In this document: piece after piece, positions 15,690-25,782 of the stretch | How the letters are laid out: the number at the start of each line of letters is the position of its first letter | How positions within the stretch are numbered: position 1 is the first letter of the stretch | Origin: JBBQED01 sp038320345 | Lineage (GTDB): Bacteria; Bacteroidota; Bacteroidia; AKYH767-A; OLB10 | Assembly (NCBI GenBank): GCA_038320345.1 | Contig: JBBQED010000023.1 | Location: 1-43,378 of the forward strand | Direction: 5' to 3' | Length of the DNA stretch: 43,378 nucleotides | Translations under genes and position numbers: made by a program | The notes under the pieces: model-generated | Told to the model about the DNA's origin: nothing | The model's database searches: none | The model's input: only the letters and a program-made list of their open reading frames with translations

Positions 15690-16555
15690 TTCCTGAATCT
15701 GAACTCATTCTAAATAAGGATGGGAGTGTCTATCACTTGAATCTTCTGCCCGAGGATTTGGCCGATATTGTTATTAACGTCGGTGATCCTGACCGTGTTG
15801 CTATGGTAAGCGACTATTTTGATCATATTGAGGTAAAAAAACAAAAACGCGAGTTCGTTACGCATACCGGAGTGTATAAAGGTAAGCGAATGACTGTATT
15901 ATCGACCGGAATTGGCACCGATAATATTGATATTGTTTATAATGAACTTGATGCCTTGGTTAATATCGACCTGAAAACTAGGCAGATAAAGGATCAGTTA
16001 AAGGCATTGAACTTAGTCAGGATTGGTACTTCCGGATCCCTTCAAGCCGATATTTCTGTGGATAGTTTTGTGTGTTCAACGTTTGGATTAGGCCTGGATG
16101 GCTTGCTGAATTTCTATAATTTGGTAAATGATGAGGAAGAAGAACAGCTAATTCAGGTGTTTAGAAACCATTTCCCTAACCAGGGTGTCTTTCCTCAATC
16201 TTATCTATCTCGGGCATCTTCCAAATTAGTAGAATTATTGTCGCCAGGGATGTCAACAGGAATTACAGCTTCTTGTTCTGGATTTTATGCCCCCCAAATG
16301 CGTCAACTCCGTCTGGCTCCTTCCCGCACCGACCTTATCGAAAAATTAAATTCTTTCCAATACGGAGAACTACGGATTACTAATTTCGAAATGGAGACCG
16401 GAGCAATGTTTGGTCTTGCAAAACTGTTGGGTCATCATTGTTGCGCCGTAAACTTGATCGTTGCTAATCGCATTGTGCAAAAATATTCTGAAAAACATGA
16501 ACAGTCGATGCATGTATTAATAGATACCGTGCTTGACAGACTTGCAACCTTGTAA
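15680..16555 (+). CDS. Nucleoside phosphorylase (uridine/purine phosphorylase family)
   Basis: 291 residues. NP-I family motifs: INVGDPDRV (about 32-40, phosphate contact), STGIGTDNI (75-83), RIGTSGS (114-120) and the nucleoside-binding NFEMETGAM near residue 237. The enzyme splits nucleosides with phosphate into base and (deoxy)ribose-1-phosphate for salvage. The GIGTDN and EMET pattern resembles the uridine phosphorylase side of the family, but base specificity is not certain. The start at 15680 is preferred over 15635 because the extension would cross the usp promoter and is not conserved-looking. Transcribed divergently from the usp pair across 53 bp. Confidence 0.9.
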   Translation: MSQIPESELILNKDGSVYHLNLLPEDLADIVINVGDPDRVAMVSDYFDHIEVKKQKREFVTHTGVYKGKRMTVLSTGIGTDNIDIVYNELDALVNIDLKTRQIKDQLKALNLVRIGTSGSLQADISVDSFVCSTFGLGLDGLLNFYNLVNDEEEEQLIQVFRNHFPNQGVFPQSYLSRASSKLVELLSPGMSTGITASCSGFYAPQMRQLRLAPSRTDLIEKLNSFQYGELRITNFEMETGAMFGLAKLLGHHCCAVNLIVANRIVQKYSEKHEQSMHVLIDTVLDRLATL

Positions 16556-16758
16556 GATTCACTTCACTTTAATTGGTTTTTCAGTAGGGTTCAGCACAGA
16601 ATTATTTTTTGATGGACAGTGTATTTTTTGATTTACATCGAAGAGTACATATTTTAAAACCCCGAATTTTAGATGTAAGATTTGCGTTTTTTTATACCTA
16701 CAAATTTTGTATGTGGAATGTTTTTAGATATCAACATTTCATAACAATAGTTTGTGAA

Positions 16759-19434
16759 ATGAGAAACTTACAACACTTTAAAGTATTTGGATTGATTTTA
16801 ATTGCAGGTGTATTAGTAGTGCACGCTGCTAATGCTACTACCTATTATTCCAGAGTGAGTGGCGGAAATTGGAATGATGCTAATTCATGGTCCACGGTTA
16901 CGTATGGCGATGCCACCAATACTGGAACTTATCCTCGGTCTTCTGCCGACATTGCGAATATCGGTGATGGCTATACGCATTATTTGAATCTCACTGTTAC
17001 CGTTGGGTCAGTGAATGTTGGTCAAGGGACTTCCGGTTTAGTAGAGTTTGCTAACGGTAGTGCATATACGCTATCTGTAATTAATAATATGGTAATTAAT
17101 ACTGGTGGTAAGCTGTGGTATAATTCTAACAGTAGCCGTACTCATCTTATACAAATCGGAGGGAATCTAACTAATAACGGTACACTCGATTTGTACTCGG
17201 ATGCTGATGATGTGGTTAATCTTACATTTAACCGTTCAGCAAATAGCGTAGTCTCCGGTGCAGGTACTTACGACCTGAATACAGTAACCATGAGTAAGCT
17301 TACTTCAACAGGGTATTATGTTGATGTAACGAGTAGCCAATTTGAATCCGCCATCAGAGATTTGGTAACCACATTCGGTACTTATATTCATCATAATACT
17401 GGAACTTATAGTGTGAATTCTTCTGGAGGTTCTGCTTATACTATTGGTTCTGATGTAGTATTTAAAGTACAACAAGGCACCTTACATCTTTCAGAAAATT
17501 ATGACGAGGTAACGTTACAAGGTTCAATTATTGTTAATGGAGGAACTTTAAAAATTGGATCTACTGCAGGAGTAGGAGGGTTGCGTTATGATAAAAACGG
17601 AAGCTTCGTTCCTAAAGTGGATCTTCAATCAGGAACAATGAGAATTTATGGAGGTGTTAATTATAAAACCGGAAATTCGACTGATCCTTTTTCATTTAGT
17701 ATGAGTGGTGGTACCTTGCTTTTGAATGAAGGTTCTACTGGAACTGCCATATCACCATTTCAAATTAATGATGTTACAGGAAGTGTATTTTTAATGACAG
17801 ATGGAATTGTACAACTCTTCAAACCAAATACTACCGGTAATACTATCAGCGATTTTTCGTTATGCGGCATCAACGGAAACATCACCTCTGGAGGCGGAAC
17901 AATAGTTTTTGGAGATGTTAGTACTCCCGATGCGTCCATCTTCAGTTTTACTCCGTTTACTGGTAAGACATTACCTAACTTGAAAATCACTGGCGATAAT
18001 AGTAAAACAATAACACTAGCTCCAGAAAATAATTCCACATCCGATATTAAATGCCTTGGACTTTATATCGATTATAATAAAACATTTGACCTGCGTGCAG
18101 TAGCTGGATCTACTGGTGATTCTCGATCACTTTTTATCACGGCAAATTTAGATGGTATCAATGCGATTTATAATGATGGCACTTTGATTTCAAGAACTTC
18201 TACTCTTGTTCTGCAAGGTGGGGAAGGTCAGCAACTCTCTGGTAATTCGGCTTTTGATCTCTATAATTTTACCATTAGTAATACTTCCGGCGCAACGCTC
18301 GCAACAATGTTAAATATCTCTGGAAATTTAGTATTGACGGATGGTGTCATTTTTGCAAATTCATCTGCGTATATAGTGATGCAACCAGGAAGTGTGAATG
18401 ATGTAGGTTCAGCTTCTTCATTTATAGATGGACCATTTAAAGTGGAAGTTACCACATCGGGTAATGCCGTACTCAATTTTCCGATTGGCAAGGATTTGAT
18501 TTATCGTCCTCTCACATTAAATGTCAATCACACTTCCGCAGCTCTTGCAGGATATCAGTTTGAAATGATGAATAACGCCGCAACTGGGTTGAATTATAGT
18601 TTACCACCATCACTAGAAAGAGTTTCTTCCATCAGATATTATGCGGTTGCCAGAACAGGGAGTTCAAACTTGACCGATGCTCAGTTGGATCTCAGTTATG
18701 ATGCCGATGATGTTGTGAATGATTTTTCTAACCTCAGAATTGCAATTGATAATGGCGCTTCTTCTTGGATGGATCTTGGCGGAAGCGGTTCTAGCAACCT
18801 CAGTGGAACTATAGCTTCTGGTAGTTTTAATGCTTTCTATTCGCAAATTGCAATAGCAAATTCGACAGGTGGAGTGAATCAACTTCCAGTTTCTTTTATT
18901 GGTTTTGATGCAATCATTAAAAATGATGGAGTGTATTTAAAATGGTCTACAGCAAGCGAGAATAACAGTGATTATTTTACTTTGGAGCGAAGTGCTGATG
19001 GTGTTCACTTTGAGAAAATTAGTGAAGTTAATGCAGCAGGCAATTCCAATGTACTTAAACAATATTCAAGTGTTGACCGATCTAATTTCTCAGGCTTGAT
19101 GTATTATAGGATTCGTGAAACCGACTTTGATGGATCGGAAATGTTGAGTGCAGTGCGTTCTGTAAAAGGATCGAATAGGGCTTCGGTTTTAATGTATCCT
19201 AATCCTGCGCAATCTTCTGGATTCAATCTAAGTAATATAGAAAATCATGGAGCAAGTAAGGTGGAGATGATCAATCTTAATGGACAGCTTGTTTTGGAAG
19301 AAAATCTACCAGTAGGAGTAAAGAATTATCATGTACAACCGAAACATCAATTGATACCTGGTCAATATCTGATTAAAATCATAGATGATCGAAACGTTAT
19401 CTATTCAGAACTGCTGATAGTAAGTGCTGAATAA
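16759..19434 (+). CDS. Large T9SS cargo protein, tandem paralogue A
   Basis: 891 residues from the ATG at 16759, which directly precedes a signal peptide (FGLILIAGVLVVHAANA). The longer frame from 16609 would bury that signal. The mature protein starts TYYSRVSGGNWNDANSWST, followed by IGDGYTHYLNL and VGQGTSGLVEF, then a long beta-rich repetitive region full of 'SGGTLLLNEGSTGTA'-like turns. Near residue 715 comes LPVSFIGFDAIIKNDGVYLKWSTASENNSDYF, shown here as two stretches (LPVSFIGFDA, LKWSTASENNSDYF), the linker typical of T9SS proteins. The type A sorting domain ends the chain (LMYPNPAQSSGF ... GQYLIKIID). Probably a surface or secreted beta-structure; function unknown. Confidence 0.88.
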   Translation: MRNLQHFKVFGLILIAGVLVVHAANATTYYSRVSGGNWNDANSWSTVTYGDATNTGTYPRSSADIANIGDGYTHYLNLTVTVGSVNVGQGTSGLVEFANGSAYTLSVINNMVINTGGKLWYNSNSSRTHLIQIGGNLTNNGTLDLYSDADDVVNLTFNRSANSVVSGAGTYDLNTVTMSKLTSTGYYVDVTSSQFESAIRDLVTTFGTYIHHNTGTYSVNSSGGSAYTIGSDVVFKVQQGTLHLSENYDEVTLQGSIIVNGGTLKIGSTAGVGGLRYDKNGSFVPKVDLQSGTMRIYGGVNYKTGNSTDPFSFSMSGGTLLLNEGSTGTAISPFQINDVTGSVFLMTDGIVQLFKPNTTGNTISDFSLCGINGNITSGGGTIVFGDVSTPDASIFSFTPFTGKTLPNLKITGDNSKTITLAPENNSTSDIKCLGLYIDYNKTFDLRAVAGSTGDSRSLFITANLDGINAIYNDGTLISRTSTLVLQGGEGQQLSGNSAFDLYNFTISNTSGATLATMLNISGNLVLTDGVIFANSSAYIVMQPGSVNDVGSASSFIDGPFKVEVTTSGNAVLNFPIGKDLIYRPLTLNVNHTSAALAGYQFEMMNNAATGLNYSLPPSLERVSSIRYYAVARTGSSNLTDAQLDLSYDADDVVNDFSNLRIAIDNGASSWMDLGGSGSSNLSGTIASGSFNAFYSQIAIANSTGGVNQLPVSFIGFDAIIKNDGVYLKWSTASENNSDYFTLERSADGVHFEKISEVNAAGNSNVLKQYSSVDRSNFSGLMYYRIRETDFDGSEMLSAVRSVKGSNRASVLMYPNPAQSSGFNLSNIENHGASKVEMINLNGQLVLEENLPVGVKNYHVQPKHQLIPGQYLIKIIDDRNVIYSELLIVSAE

Positions 19435-19752
19435 GTGATACAATAAATTTAGTTTAGAGAGTTATAAACAATTTTATCGTGTAAGACTATTTCGGATTTG
19501 ATTAAATTTTTATTTTTTCCAATGATTTTTATTCTAGTTTGAGTTTCCAAATTTCTCAATAGGTAATTAAATTCTCCTGGATAACTTGAAATTAACAGGA
19601 AACTGTCCATTCTTTAGGCTAGAACTCTTTTGTTATCAGGCTTACTTCACGTTATTTATTGCAGTTGTAAGAAACACCTTAAAATGGTTACTTTTTATCT
19701 GTGCTTGCATGCATATTTGACTCACCAACAATACAGTCTAATAATTTATCGC
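19435..19752. other. 318-bp gap between the tandem T9SS paralogues
   Basis: AT-rich; no T-run hairpin, RNA gene or exact -7 element found. The nearest -7-like octamer is CATATTTG at about 19712-19719. The reading frame of the next gene happens to extend into it up to 19630 but lacks coding character. Confidence 0.45.
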
Positions 19753-22431
19753 ATGAGAACAATCTCGTTGCATTACCCGAAAGCCATTTTTATGGCCTTA
19801 CTGTTTACCCTGATATCAGTGGTGCAGAGTTTTGCTGTTACTTATTACTCAAGAACGAATGGGGGTCTCTGGAATGTAAATTCCACATGGTCTACCTTTG
19901 GTTATGGGAGTCCGATTAATTCCGGAACGTATCCACAGAAAGGTGATGTAGTAAGAATAGGTGATGGATATTTGATTTATATGAACATGAATGCAGTATG
20001 CGCTAGTGTTACTGTAGGTCAGGGAACATCTGGAAGACTCGAATTTTCCAATTACTTATCTTTTACGATGACACTGGCAGGTACGCTAACCATCAACAAC
20101 GGTGCTTCGGTTACTTATACAGGTAATTCTTCTAGAATTCATAGTTTGTTTATTTCAGGAAGTATTGTAAACAACGGAATCATGGATGTATATGCTGATC
20201 CGAATGATCTCGTAAATATTACGTTTAATTCAAAAGTGAATTCTGTTATTAGTGGTACAGGAACATTTGATCTGAATCGTGTGCGAGTGAGTAAGTCAAC
20301 AACTACGGCGTATACCTTAGATGTGCTTACTAATACATTTGAAACTGGAACGCGTCAACTAGATGTTTCATACGGTACTTATATTCATAATAATCTGGGT
20401 ACCTATAATGTGAATCCTACTTTAGGTGCATTCACTCTTGGACCTGATGGGATTATTAAAGTTCCAATGGGGACAATGCATTTGAGCCCAACCAATCAAT
20501 TCTTTTTTCTAGAAGGATCATTGATTGTGAATGGTGGCAATTTACAAGTAGGTTTCAATTCGGGAGTTCAGGGATTGCGATATGCTAAAAATGGAACTTT
20601 TACACCTTCGATCAATATTACATCAGGTACTTTGGAAGTTTATGGTGGAATAACTTATAAAAGCGGAGCTTCTACCGATCCAATTAACATTAATATTAGT
20701 GGTGGCACATTACTTCTCAATTCAGGAAGTACAGGAACCGCATTAGAACTTTTAAAAGTGAATGATGTTGCAGGAAGTTCTTTTATTATGTCCGCAGGTA
20801 GTATCGTGATGCAAAAGCCTACTTCAAATATCTTGATGCCGGATCTTGATTTAAATGGTAGCACTGGTACAAGTACAATCACAGGTGGATATGTAGAATT
20901 TGGAAATGCATCAACACCCAATAATGCAGTTTTTAGTTTCATGCCTTATGCCGGCCGACCTTATCCTTATTTTAAAGTTACAGGACCGGCAGCTAATACG
21001 GTTACAGTTGCTCCTTCTGCAAATAGCACTAGCGATTTTCAAACTATGGGGGTGTATATCGAAGCAAATAAAAAGTTTGATGTAAGATCAATTTCAGGAA
21101 CTCCTGGAGATACCAGAACAATGCGATTGACTGATACTTATGATGGCGTAAGTGCATTGATCAACGACGGTAATTTTATTGCGCGTCAGGGAACAGTGTT
21201 GCTTCAGGCTGGTGAAGGTCAGTGGCTAAGTGGTCTTACTACAACTGCTTTTTATAATCTAACGGTGAATAATATTTTCGGAATTAGTTTAGGTTCCCCA
21301 GTTGATGTCACTGGAAATTTATTTATGCAGGTTGGAATCATGTATACTGATCTTACTAATATTATTACTTGCAGAGCGAATGGAAGTTCAAATATTGGAT
21401 CAACTGTTTCTTATGTTGAAGGTCCTTTTGCTCAAGAAGTAGCAAGTATTTCCCCAATCACCTTTAGTATTCCAGTGGGTAAAACAGGAATTTTCCGACC
21501 TATGATTCTTTCCGTGATTCATACTACCGCTGCTCCTGTAGTGTATACGTCAGAGCAATTTAATTCTTCTGCATTTGCACTTTCTTATACATTGCCTGGG
21601 ACTTTAAGATGGGTTTCACATATCCGATATTATACCATTAATCGTACTTCAGTTGCAAACCTAAGTAGTGCTCGTGTAACTCTTTCTTATGGAGCTGATG
21701 ATGTGGTCAATGATTTCAACGGACTGCGTGTTGCAAGAGACAATGGAGCTTCCGGTTGGTTGGATATTGGTGGAACTGGAACTGCCAATGGTACTGGAAG
21801 CATAACGTCAGCTAGCTTCACCGGTTTCAATACCATTTTTACACTTGGAAATGCAATGGGTGGAATAAATTGGTTACCTGTAGAACTGGTTGATTTTACT
21901 GCCATCAAAAAAACTGCGGTTACTGATTTAAAATGGTCAACTGCTTCTGAAAATAATAGCAGCTATTATGAAATTCAACGGAGTGCTAACGGTCTTGATT
22001 TTGTTCCGATTGGGAAAGTAAATGCCGCTGGCGAATCTAATGTATTATTAAATTATCGGTTTACAGATAATTTACCGTTAAAAGGAATTAATTATTATCG
22101 CCTCAAACAAATTGATCTCGATGGCGCATTTACATATACCGATACTAGAGCAGTTCGTTTCGCTGTTGTGGGGGAGGTTTCAATTTATCCTAACCCTTCT
22201 GTAAATGGGCGTCTTAATGTCGTAATTCCTGAAGCATTTAGTGGTAATTGGGTGGTTCAGATGTTTGATCTCACAGGAAAAATGGTGTTTACACAAACCG
22301 GCAATTCTTTAGATTCAAAATCATTTCAAATTGACGCTCAAGAAGTGCTTCAGGCAGGTATATATTCCTTTCATCTGATTTCTGATAATGGCCAGCAATG
22401 GGATGATAAAATTGCGATTATCAATGAATAA
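19753..22431 (+). CDS. Large T9SS cargo protein, tandem paralogue B
   Basis: 892 residues from the ATG at 19753, chosen because it begins the signal peptide (AIFMALLFTLISVVQSFAV). It aligns with paralogue A over its whole length: TYYSRTNGGLWNVNSTWST, IGDGYLIYMN, VGQGTSGRLEF, then SGGTLLLNSGSTGTALELL and VNDVAGSSF. It ends with WLPVELVDF, LKWSTASENNSSYYEIQRS and a type A T9SS domain (SIYPNPSVNGRL ... AGIYSFHLI). The shared YSR-GG-W-N/WST opening and shared glycine-rich repeat pattern indicate gene duplication followed by divergence. Function unknown; likely a surface or extracellular beta-rich protein. Followed by a terminator. Confidence 0.88.
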   Translation: MRTISLHYPKAIFMALLFTLISVVQSFAVTYYSRTNGGLWNVNSTWSTFGYGSPINSGTYPQKGDVVRIGDGYLIYMNMNAVCASVTVGQGTSGRLEFSNYLSFTMTLAGTLTINNGASVTYTGNSSRIHSLFISGSIVNNGIMDVYADPNDLVNITFNSKVNSVISGTGTFDLNRVRVSKSTTTAYTLDVLTNTFETGTRQLDVSYGTYIHNNLGTYNVNPTLGAFTLGPDGIIKVPMGTMHLSPTNQFFFLEGSLIVNGGNLQVGFNSGVQGLRYAKNGTFTPSINITSGTLEVYGGITYKSGASTDPININISGGTLLLNSGSTGTALELLKVNDVAGSSFIMSAGSIVMQKPTSNILMPDLDLNGSTGTSTITGGYVEFGNASTPNNAVFSFMPYAGRPYPYFKVTGPAANTVTVAPSANSTSDFQTMGVYIEANKKFDVRSISGTPGDTRTMRLTDTYDGVSALINDGNFIARQGTVLLQAGEGQWLSGLTTTAFYNLTVNNIFGISLGSPVDVTGNLFMQVGIMYTDLTNIITCRANGSSNIGSTVSYVEGPFAQEVASISPITFSIPVGKTGIFRPMILSVIHTTAAPVVYTSEQFNSSAFALSYTLPGTLRWVSHIRYYTINRTSVANLSSARVTLSYGADDVVNDFNGLRVARDNGASGWLDIGGTGTANGTGSITSASFTGFNTIFTLGNAMGGINWLPVELVDFTAIKKTAVTDLKWSTASENNSSYYEIQRSANGLDFVPIGKVNAAGESNVLLNYRFTDNLPLKGINYYRLKQIDLDGAFTYTDTRAVRFAVVGEVSIYPNPSVNGRLNVVIPEAFSGNWVVQMFDLTGKMVFTQTGNSLDSKSFQIDAQEVLQAGIYSFHLISDNGQQWDDKIAIINE

Positions 22432-22454
22432 ATGTTAAAATTACGATAAGTATG

Positions 22455-22488
22455 AAAAGGGGTATCTGAAAAGATATCCTTTTTTTTT
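22455..22488 (+). terminator. Terminator of T9SS paralogue B
   Basis: Stem AAAAGGGGTATCT / AGATATCCTTTTT with a GAAA tetraloop, G-T wobbles, and nine T residues; 23 nt after the stop. Confidence 0.85.
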
Positions 22489-22558
22489 GTTTTGTCTTTC
22501 TTGAATGGATAGTCCGTTATTAAAGAAATAGTATACTTGTACTGTCAATTAGCATCCT

Positions 22559-22987
22559 ATGTTTACCATTCAAAAATTTACTACCAAAGACGAAGAATTA
22601 GCAAAGATCGCTTTTGCTATCCGACAAAAAGTTTTTGTAGAAGAACAAAAAGTTTCCAGAGAAGAAGAATACGATGAATTCGAAGAGGAAGCTAATCATT
22701 ACCTGATATCTATCGACGGTGAACCTGCAGGTACCTGCAGATGGAGATTTACAGCTAAGGGTATTAAGTTAGAGCGATTTGCAGTGTTGCCACAATTCAG
22801 AGGTAATGGAACAGGATCATTTCTAGTCAAACATGTATTGTCGGAAGTCAAGCCGCTGAATAAACTCATCTATTTACATGCTCAAGTAGCTGCTATGAAT
22901 CTCTATCTCAGAGCTGGGTTTAACGCAGAGGGTCAACTATTTTACGAAGCTAATATTCCTCATTATCGAATGACGTACAGTAACTGA
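22559..22987 (+). CDS. GNAT family N-acetyltransferase (YjcF-like)
   Basis: 142 residues, a single GNAT domain. The N-terminal AIRQKVFVEEQKV (about 20-32) is characteristic of the YjcF/ElaA-like branch. Motif A reads ERFAVLPQFRGNGTGSFLV (about 78-96), with the R-x-x-G-x-G/T acetyl-CoA loop. LHAQVAAMNLYLRAGF (about 103-118) is motif B. The acceptor substrate is unknown. A near-consensus -7 (TATACTTG, 22532-22539) lies 19 nt before the ATG. Stands alone between a terminator and the MATE gene. Confidence 0.88.
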   Translation: MFTIQKFTTKDEELAKIAFAIRQKVFVEEQKVSREEEYDEFEEEANHYLISIDGEPAGTCRWRFTAKGIKLERFAVLPQFRGNGTGSFLVKHVLSEVKPLNKLIYLHAQVAAMNLYLRAGFNAEGQLFYEANIPHYRMTYSN

Positions 22988-23064
22988 TTGATCAGTATTT
23001 TTCTGGTGTAAAGTATTGCATATCTTCTGAATTCAGACATTTTTACTGACCTTTGCGGAAGATT

Positions 23065-24411
23065 ATGAAAGTAGAAAGTACGTATTCCGATATCTGGAGA
23101 ATTTCCTGGCCTATAATGTTGAGTAGTCTGGCGAATACGGTAATTAATTTTACGGATGTTGCTTTCGTTTCTAGAGTTGGCGAAAAACAACTCGCAGCAT
23201 CTGCCTTAGGTGGAGTGTTTTATTTTATTTTGGTGATGATCGGAATTGCAGTCGGTATCGGATCACAAATTCTGATTGCACGCAAAGCAGGAGAGGATAA
23301 TCACAACGCTATTGGTAAAGTTTTCGATCATAGTATTCTCATCATGCTGAGTATGGGTGTGGTGATGTTGTTATTGTTATATGGATTAATGCCGGGATTG
23401 ATGCACCTCATTGTGAATGATCGTCAGGTGGCAGATTATTGCATAGAGTACTTGAATGCCAGAGGATGGGGTTTGTTTTTTATGCTGATTTTAATTGCTC
23501 TGCGATCTTTTTATACCGGTATCGCCATGACGCGTATCATCACTTATACTACCGTTGTAATGATGGTGCTAAATGTAATTCTGAACTATTTTTTGACATT
23601 AGGTCATGGAGGAATTCCTGCCATGGGGATTTTTGGAACTGGCCTAGCTTCTGCAATTTCAGAAACTGTAGCCGCAATTTATGCGATCGCTTATACTATT
23701 CTCCGCCCTTCATTGAAAGTGTTTGGATTATTTCGATTTAAGCAAATGAAAAAGGCAATTGCTTCTGAGATTATTTCCTTATCCGCTCCAATTGTTTTAC
23801 AGCATTTTTTATCGATGGGAGCATGGTTCATTTTCTTTGTTTTGATTGAAAAATTGGGATCCCGAAGTCTGGCGGTTTCTAATGTTGTACGGAGTATATA
23901 TATGGTTTTAATGACTCCCATTTGGGGTTTCTCGCAGTCTTGTAATAGTATGGTGAGTAATCTGATCGGGCAGAAAAAAGAAAATGAACTCATGTCTTTC
24001 GTAGGAAAAATAGTTTCCTTGAGTTTTATTACTGGTGTTGTAGCAACGATTTTCTGGGTGATATTTCCTGATTTTCTATTTGGATTAACAACTCCTGATC
24101 CTACTTTAACTGCTGACGCTATGGGAAGTTTTTATGTGATCTGCTTCGCAACGATTATTTTTAGTGTGGCTATGATTTTATTAAGTGCAGTATCGGGAAC
24201 TGGAAATACAAGAATAGCTATGCTTATTGAAGTTTTCAATATCGCCGTTTATCTGATTTATATTTTCTTGGGTACAATGTACTTTCATACTTCAGTGGAA
24301 ATTGTATGGGGAGCAGAAATTATATATTGGTTTTTAATGGGTGCCTTGAGTTTATGGTACCTGAAAAGTAATCGTTGGAAAAATATGCCGGAACTATTGC
24401 CTGTAAACTGA
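23065..24411 (+). CDS. MATE family efflux transporter
   Basis: 448 residues, twelve predicted membrane segments in two six-helix bundles, the standard MATE size. The first helix contains RISWPIMLSSLANTVINFTD with the conserved Pro (residues about 12-31). The second bundle starts ISLSAPIVLQHFLSMGAWF (about 235-253). These antiporters export cationic drugs or other organics using Na+ or H+. The family has many orphan members in Bacteroidota and the substrate cannot be told. Start: the ATG at 23065; the upstream TTG at 23053 lies within a -7-like sequence (GACCTTTG, 23049-23056) nine nt before the ATG. Confidence 0.92.
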   Translation: MKVESTYSDIWRISWPIMLSSLANTVINFTDVAFVSRVGEKQLAASALGGVFYFILVMIGIAVGIGSQILIARKAGEDNHNAIGKVFDHSILIMLSMGVVMLLLLYGLMPGLMHLIVNDRQVADYCIEYLNARGWGLFFMLILIALRSFYTGIAMTRIITYTTVVMMVLNVILNYFLTLGHGGIPAMGIFGTGLASAISETVAAIYAIAYTILRPSLKVFGLFRFKQMKKAIASEIISLSAPIVLQHFLSMGAWFIFFVLIEKLGSRSLAVSNVVRSIYMVLMTPIWGFSQSCNSMVSNLIGQKKENELMSFVGKIVSLSFITGVVATIFWVIFPDFLFGLTTPDPTLTADAMGSFYVICFATIIFSVAMILLSAVSGTGNTRIAMLIEVFNIAVYLIYIFLGTMYFHTSVEIVWGAEIIYWFLMGALSLWYLKSNRWKNMPELLPVN

Positions 24412-24416
24412 TTTAC

Positions 24417-24755
24417 ATGATGAAAATAAACCTCCTTTTAGCTATTTTAATCCTTGTAGCATCCTGCAAAAACCACACTGCAAAGATGGAGGATGCCAGT
24501 ATTTCTGAATCGGAGGTTATGCTTAGAGCAAAGTATATTTCCGCAACAATCGTAGATAAATCAGGTCTTGATGGATGTGGATTCTTGGTTGCTTTAGCTG
24601 ATGGTAGTAATTTAGAAGTATTCAATCTTCCAGACTCAGTGAAAAAAGATCAACTTAAAGTTTGGATAAAATATATTCCAGATGCTGGAGCTAGTAGTAT
24701 CTGTATGGCAGGAAAAATTGTTAAATTGACTGATCTAAAATTGCGAAGTAAATAA
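24417..24755 (+). CDS. Small lipoprotein, unknown function
   Basis: 112 residues from the ATG at 24417. The signal peptide ends in a lipobox LVASC, with the lipidated Cys near residue 15. The rest is a compact domain with VDKSGLDGCGFLVALADGS (about 45-63), then VWIKYIPDAGASSICMAG (about 79-96) and C-terminal KIVKLTDLKL. Two further Cys (about residues 53 and 93) could form a disulfide in the periplasm. No family recognised. It starts 6 nt after the MATE stop and its stop overlaps the fmt start by one base (TAATG), so the three are probably one transcript. Confidence 0.75.
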   Translation: MMKINLLLAILILVASCKNHTAKMEDASISESEVMLRAKYISATIVDKSGLDGCGFLVALADGSNLEVFNLPDSVKKDQLKVWIKYIPDAGASSICMAGKIVKLTDLKLRSK

Positions 24756-25708
24756 TGAAAATTGTATTCCTCGGAACACCCGGTTTCGCCGTTCCTTCTT
24801 TAGATATTTTAGTTAAGAATAATTATGAGGTCGTTGGCGTCATTACTGCTCCTGACAAACCTGCTGGACGAGGTCAGTCCTTGCAGATTTCAGAAGTAAA
24901 GAAATACGCCTTTGATCATCATCTCAATGTAATGCAACCAGAAAAGTTGAGCGATCCGAATTTTATTGAAGAACTAAAAAAGTTAAATGCTGATTTGCAA
25001 ATTGTAGTGGCATTCCGGATGCTTCCTGAAAAAGTGTGGATGATGCCTCCGCTAGGAACTTTCAATTTGCATGGTTCATTATTACCTCAATACCGAGGGG
25101 CAGCTCCCATCAATCGCGCTATTATGAATGGGGAAGTGGAAACTGGTGTTACTACATTTTTCTTACAGCACGAAATTGATACAGGTAAAATAATTTTCCG
25201 TCAAGCATTGCCAATTCTTTCTGATGAAAATGCTGGCGAAGTTCATGATAAAATGATGATCGCTGGTGCTGAATTGGTATTAAAAACGGTGAAAGCAATT
25301 GAACAAAATGAAGTAAAAGAAATACCACAATCTGATTTCATTACTTCAACAACTTTTTTAAAGTCAGCACCAAAGATTTTTAGAGAAGATTGTAAACTGG
25401 ATTTCTCAAAAACTATTCTTGACTTGCATAACCAGGTTCGCGGACTATCCCCTTTTCCTGGTGCATTTTTTGAAATTCGCCGAGAAGATGGGACAGTGTT
25501 TCCTGTGAAAGTTTTTAAGACGGCCATAGAACCAGCTGGGACAGTCCTGAGTCATGAAATAATTATTACAGATAAAAATAGCATCAAGGTTAGTGTTGCT
25601 GATGGATTTCTTCATTTGCTGGAACTTCAAATACCTGGCAAAAAAAGAATGACGGCAGCTGATTTACTGCGAGGCTTTAAGTTTGATGCTAGTTGGGTAG
25701 TAATTTGA
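24755..25708 (+). CDS. fmt: Methionyl-tRNA formyltransferase
   Basis: 317 residues, full length. It transfers a formyl group from 10-formyl-tetrahydrofolate to initiator Met-tRNA. The N-terminal Rossmann-type domain starts KIVFLGTPGFAVPSL. Catalytic residues Asn104 and His106 sit in FNLHGSLLPQYRGAAPI, and Asp142 in HEIDTG. The C-terminal OB-fold-like domain (about 205-317) has VRGLSPFPGAF and the LRGFK motif that contacts tRNA. The start overlaps the preceding lipoprotein stop by one base. def is not adjacent. Confidence 0.97.
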   Translation: MKIVFLGTPGFAVPSLDILVKNNYEVVGVITAPDKPAGRGQSLQISEVKKYAFDHHLNVMQPEKLSDPNFIEELKKLNADLQIVVAFRMLPEKVWMMPPLGTFNLHGSLLPQYRGAAPINRAIMNGEVETGVTTFFLQHEIDTGKIIFRQALPILSDENAGEVHDKMMIAGAELVLKTVKAIEQNEVKEIPQSDFITSTTFLKSAPKIFREDCKLDFSKTILDLHNQVRGLSPFPGAFFEIRREDGTVFPVKVFKTAIEPAGTVLSHEIIITDKNSIKVSVADGFLHLLELQIPGKKRMTAADLLRGFKFDASWVVI

Positions 25709-25782
25709 TTTCAACTATCATCGGTTAAAATCATTGTTCAAGTGAGTAGATTCCATATTCGTATTTCAGTCATTTTTGTAAG

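Noticed and set aside
16609..16758. 50-residue N-terminal extension of T9SS paralogue A
   Set aside because: It would place the signal peptide internally; the ATG at 16759 immediately precedes a standard signal sequence. The same argument applies to 19630-19752 of paralogue B and 35243-35359 of the Asp-box protein.
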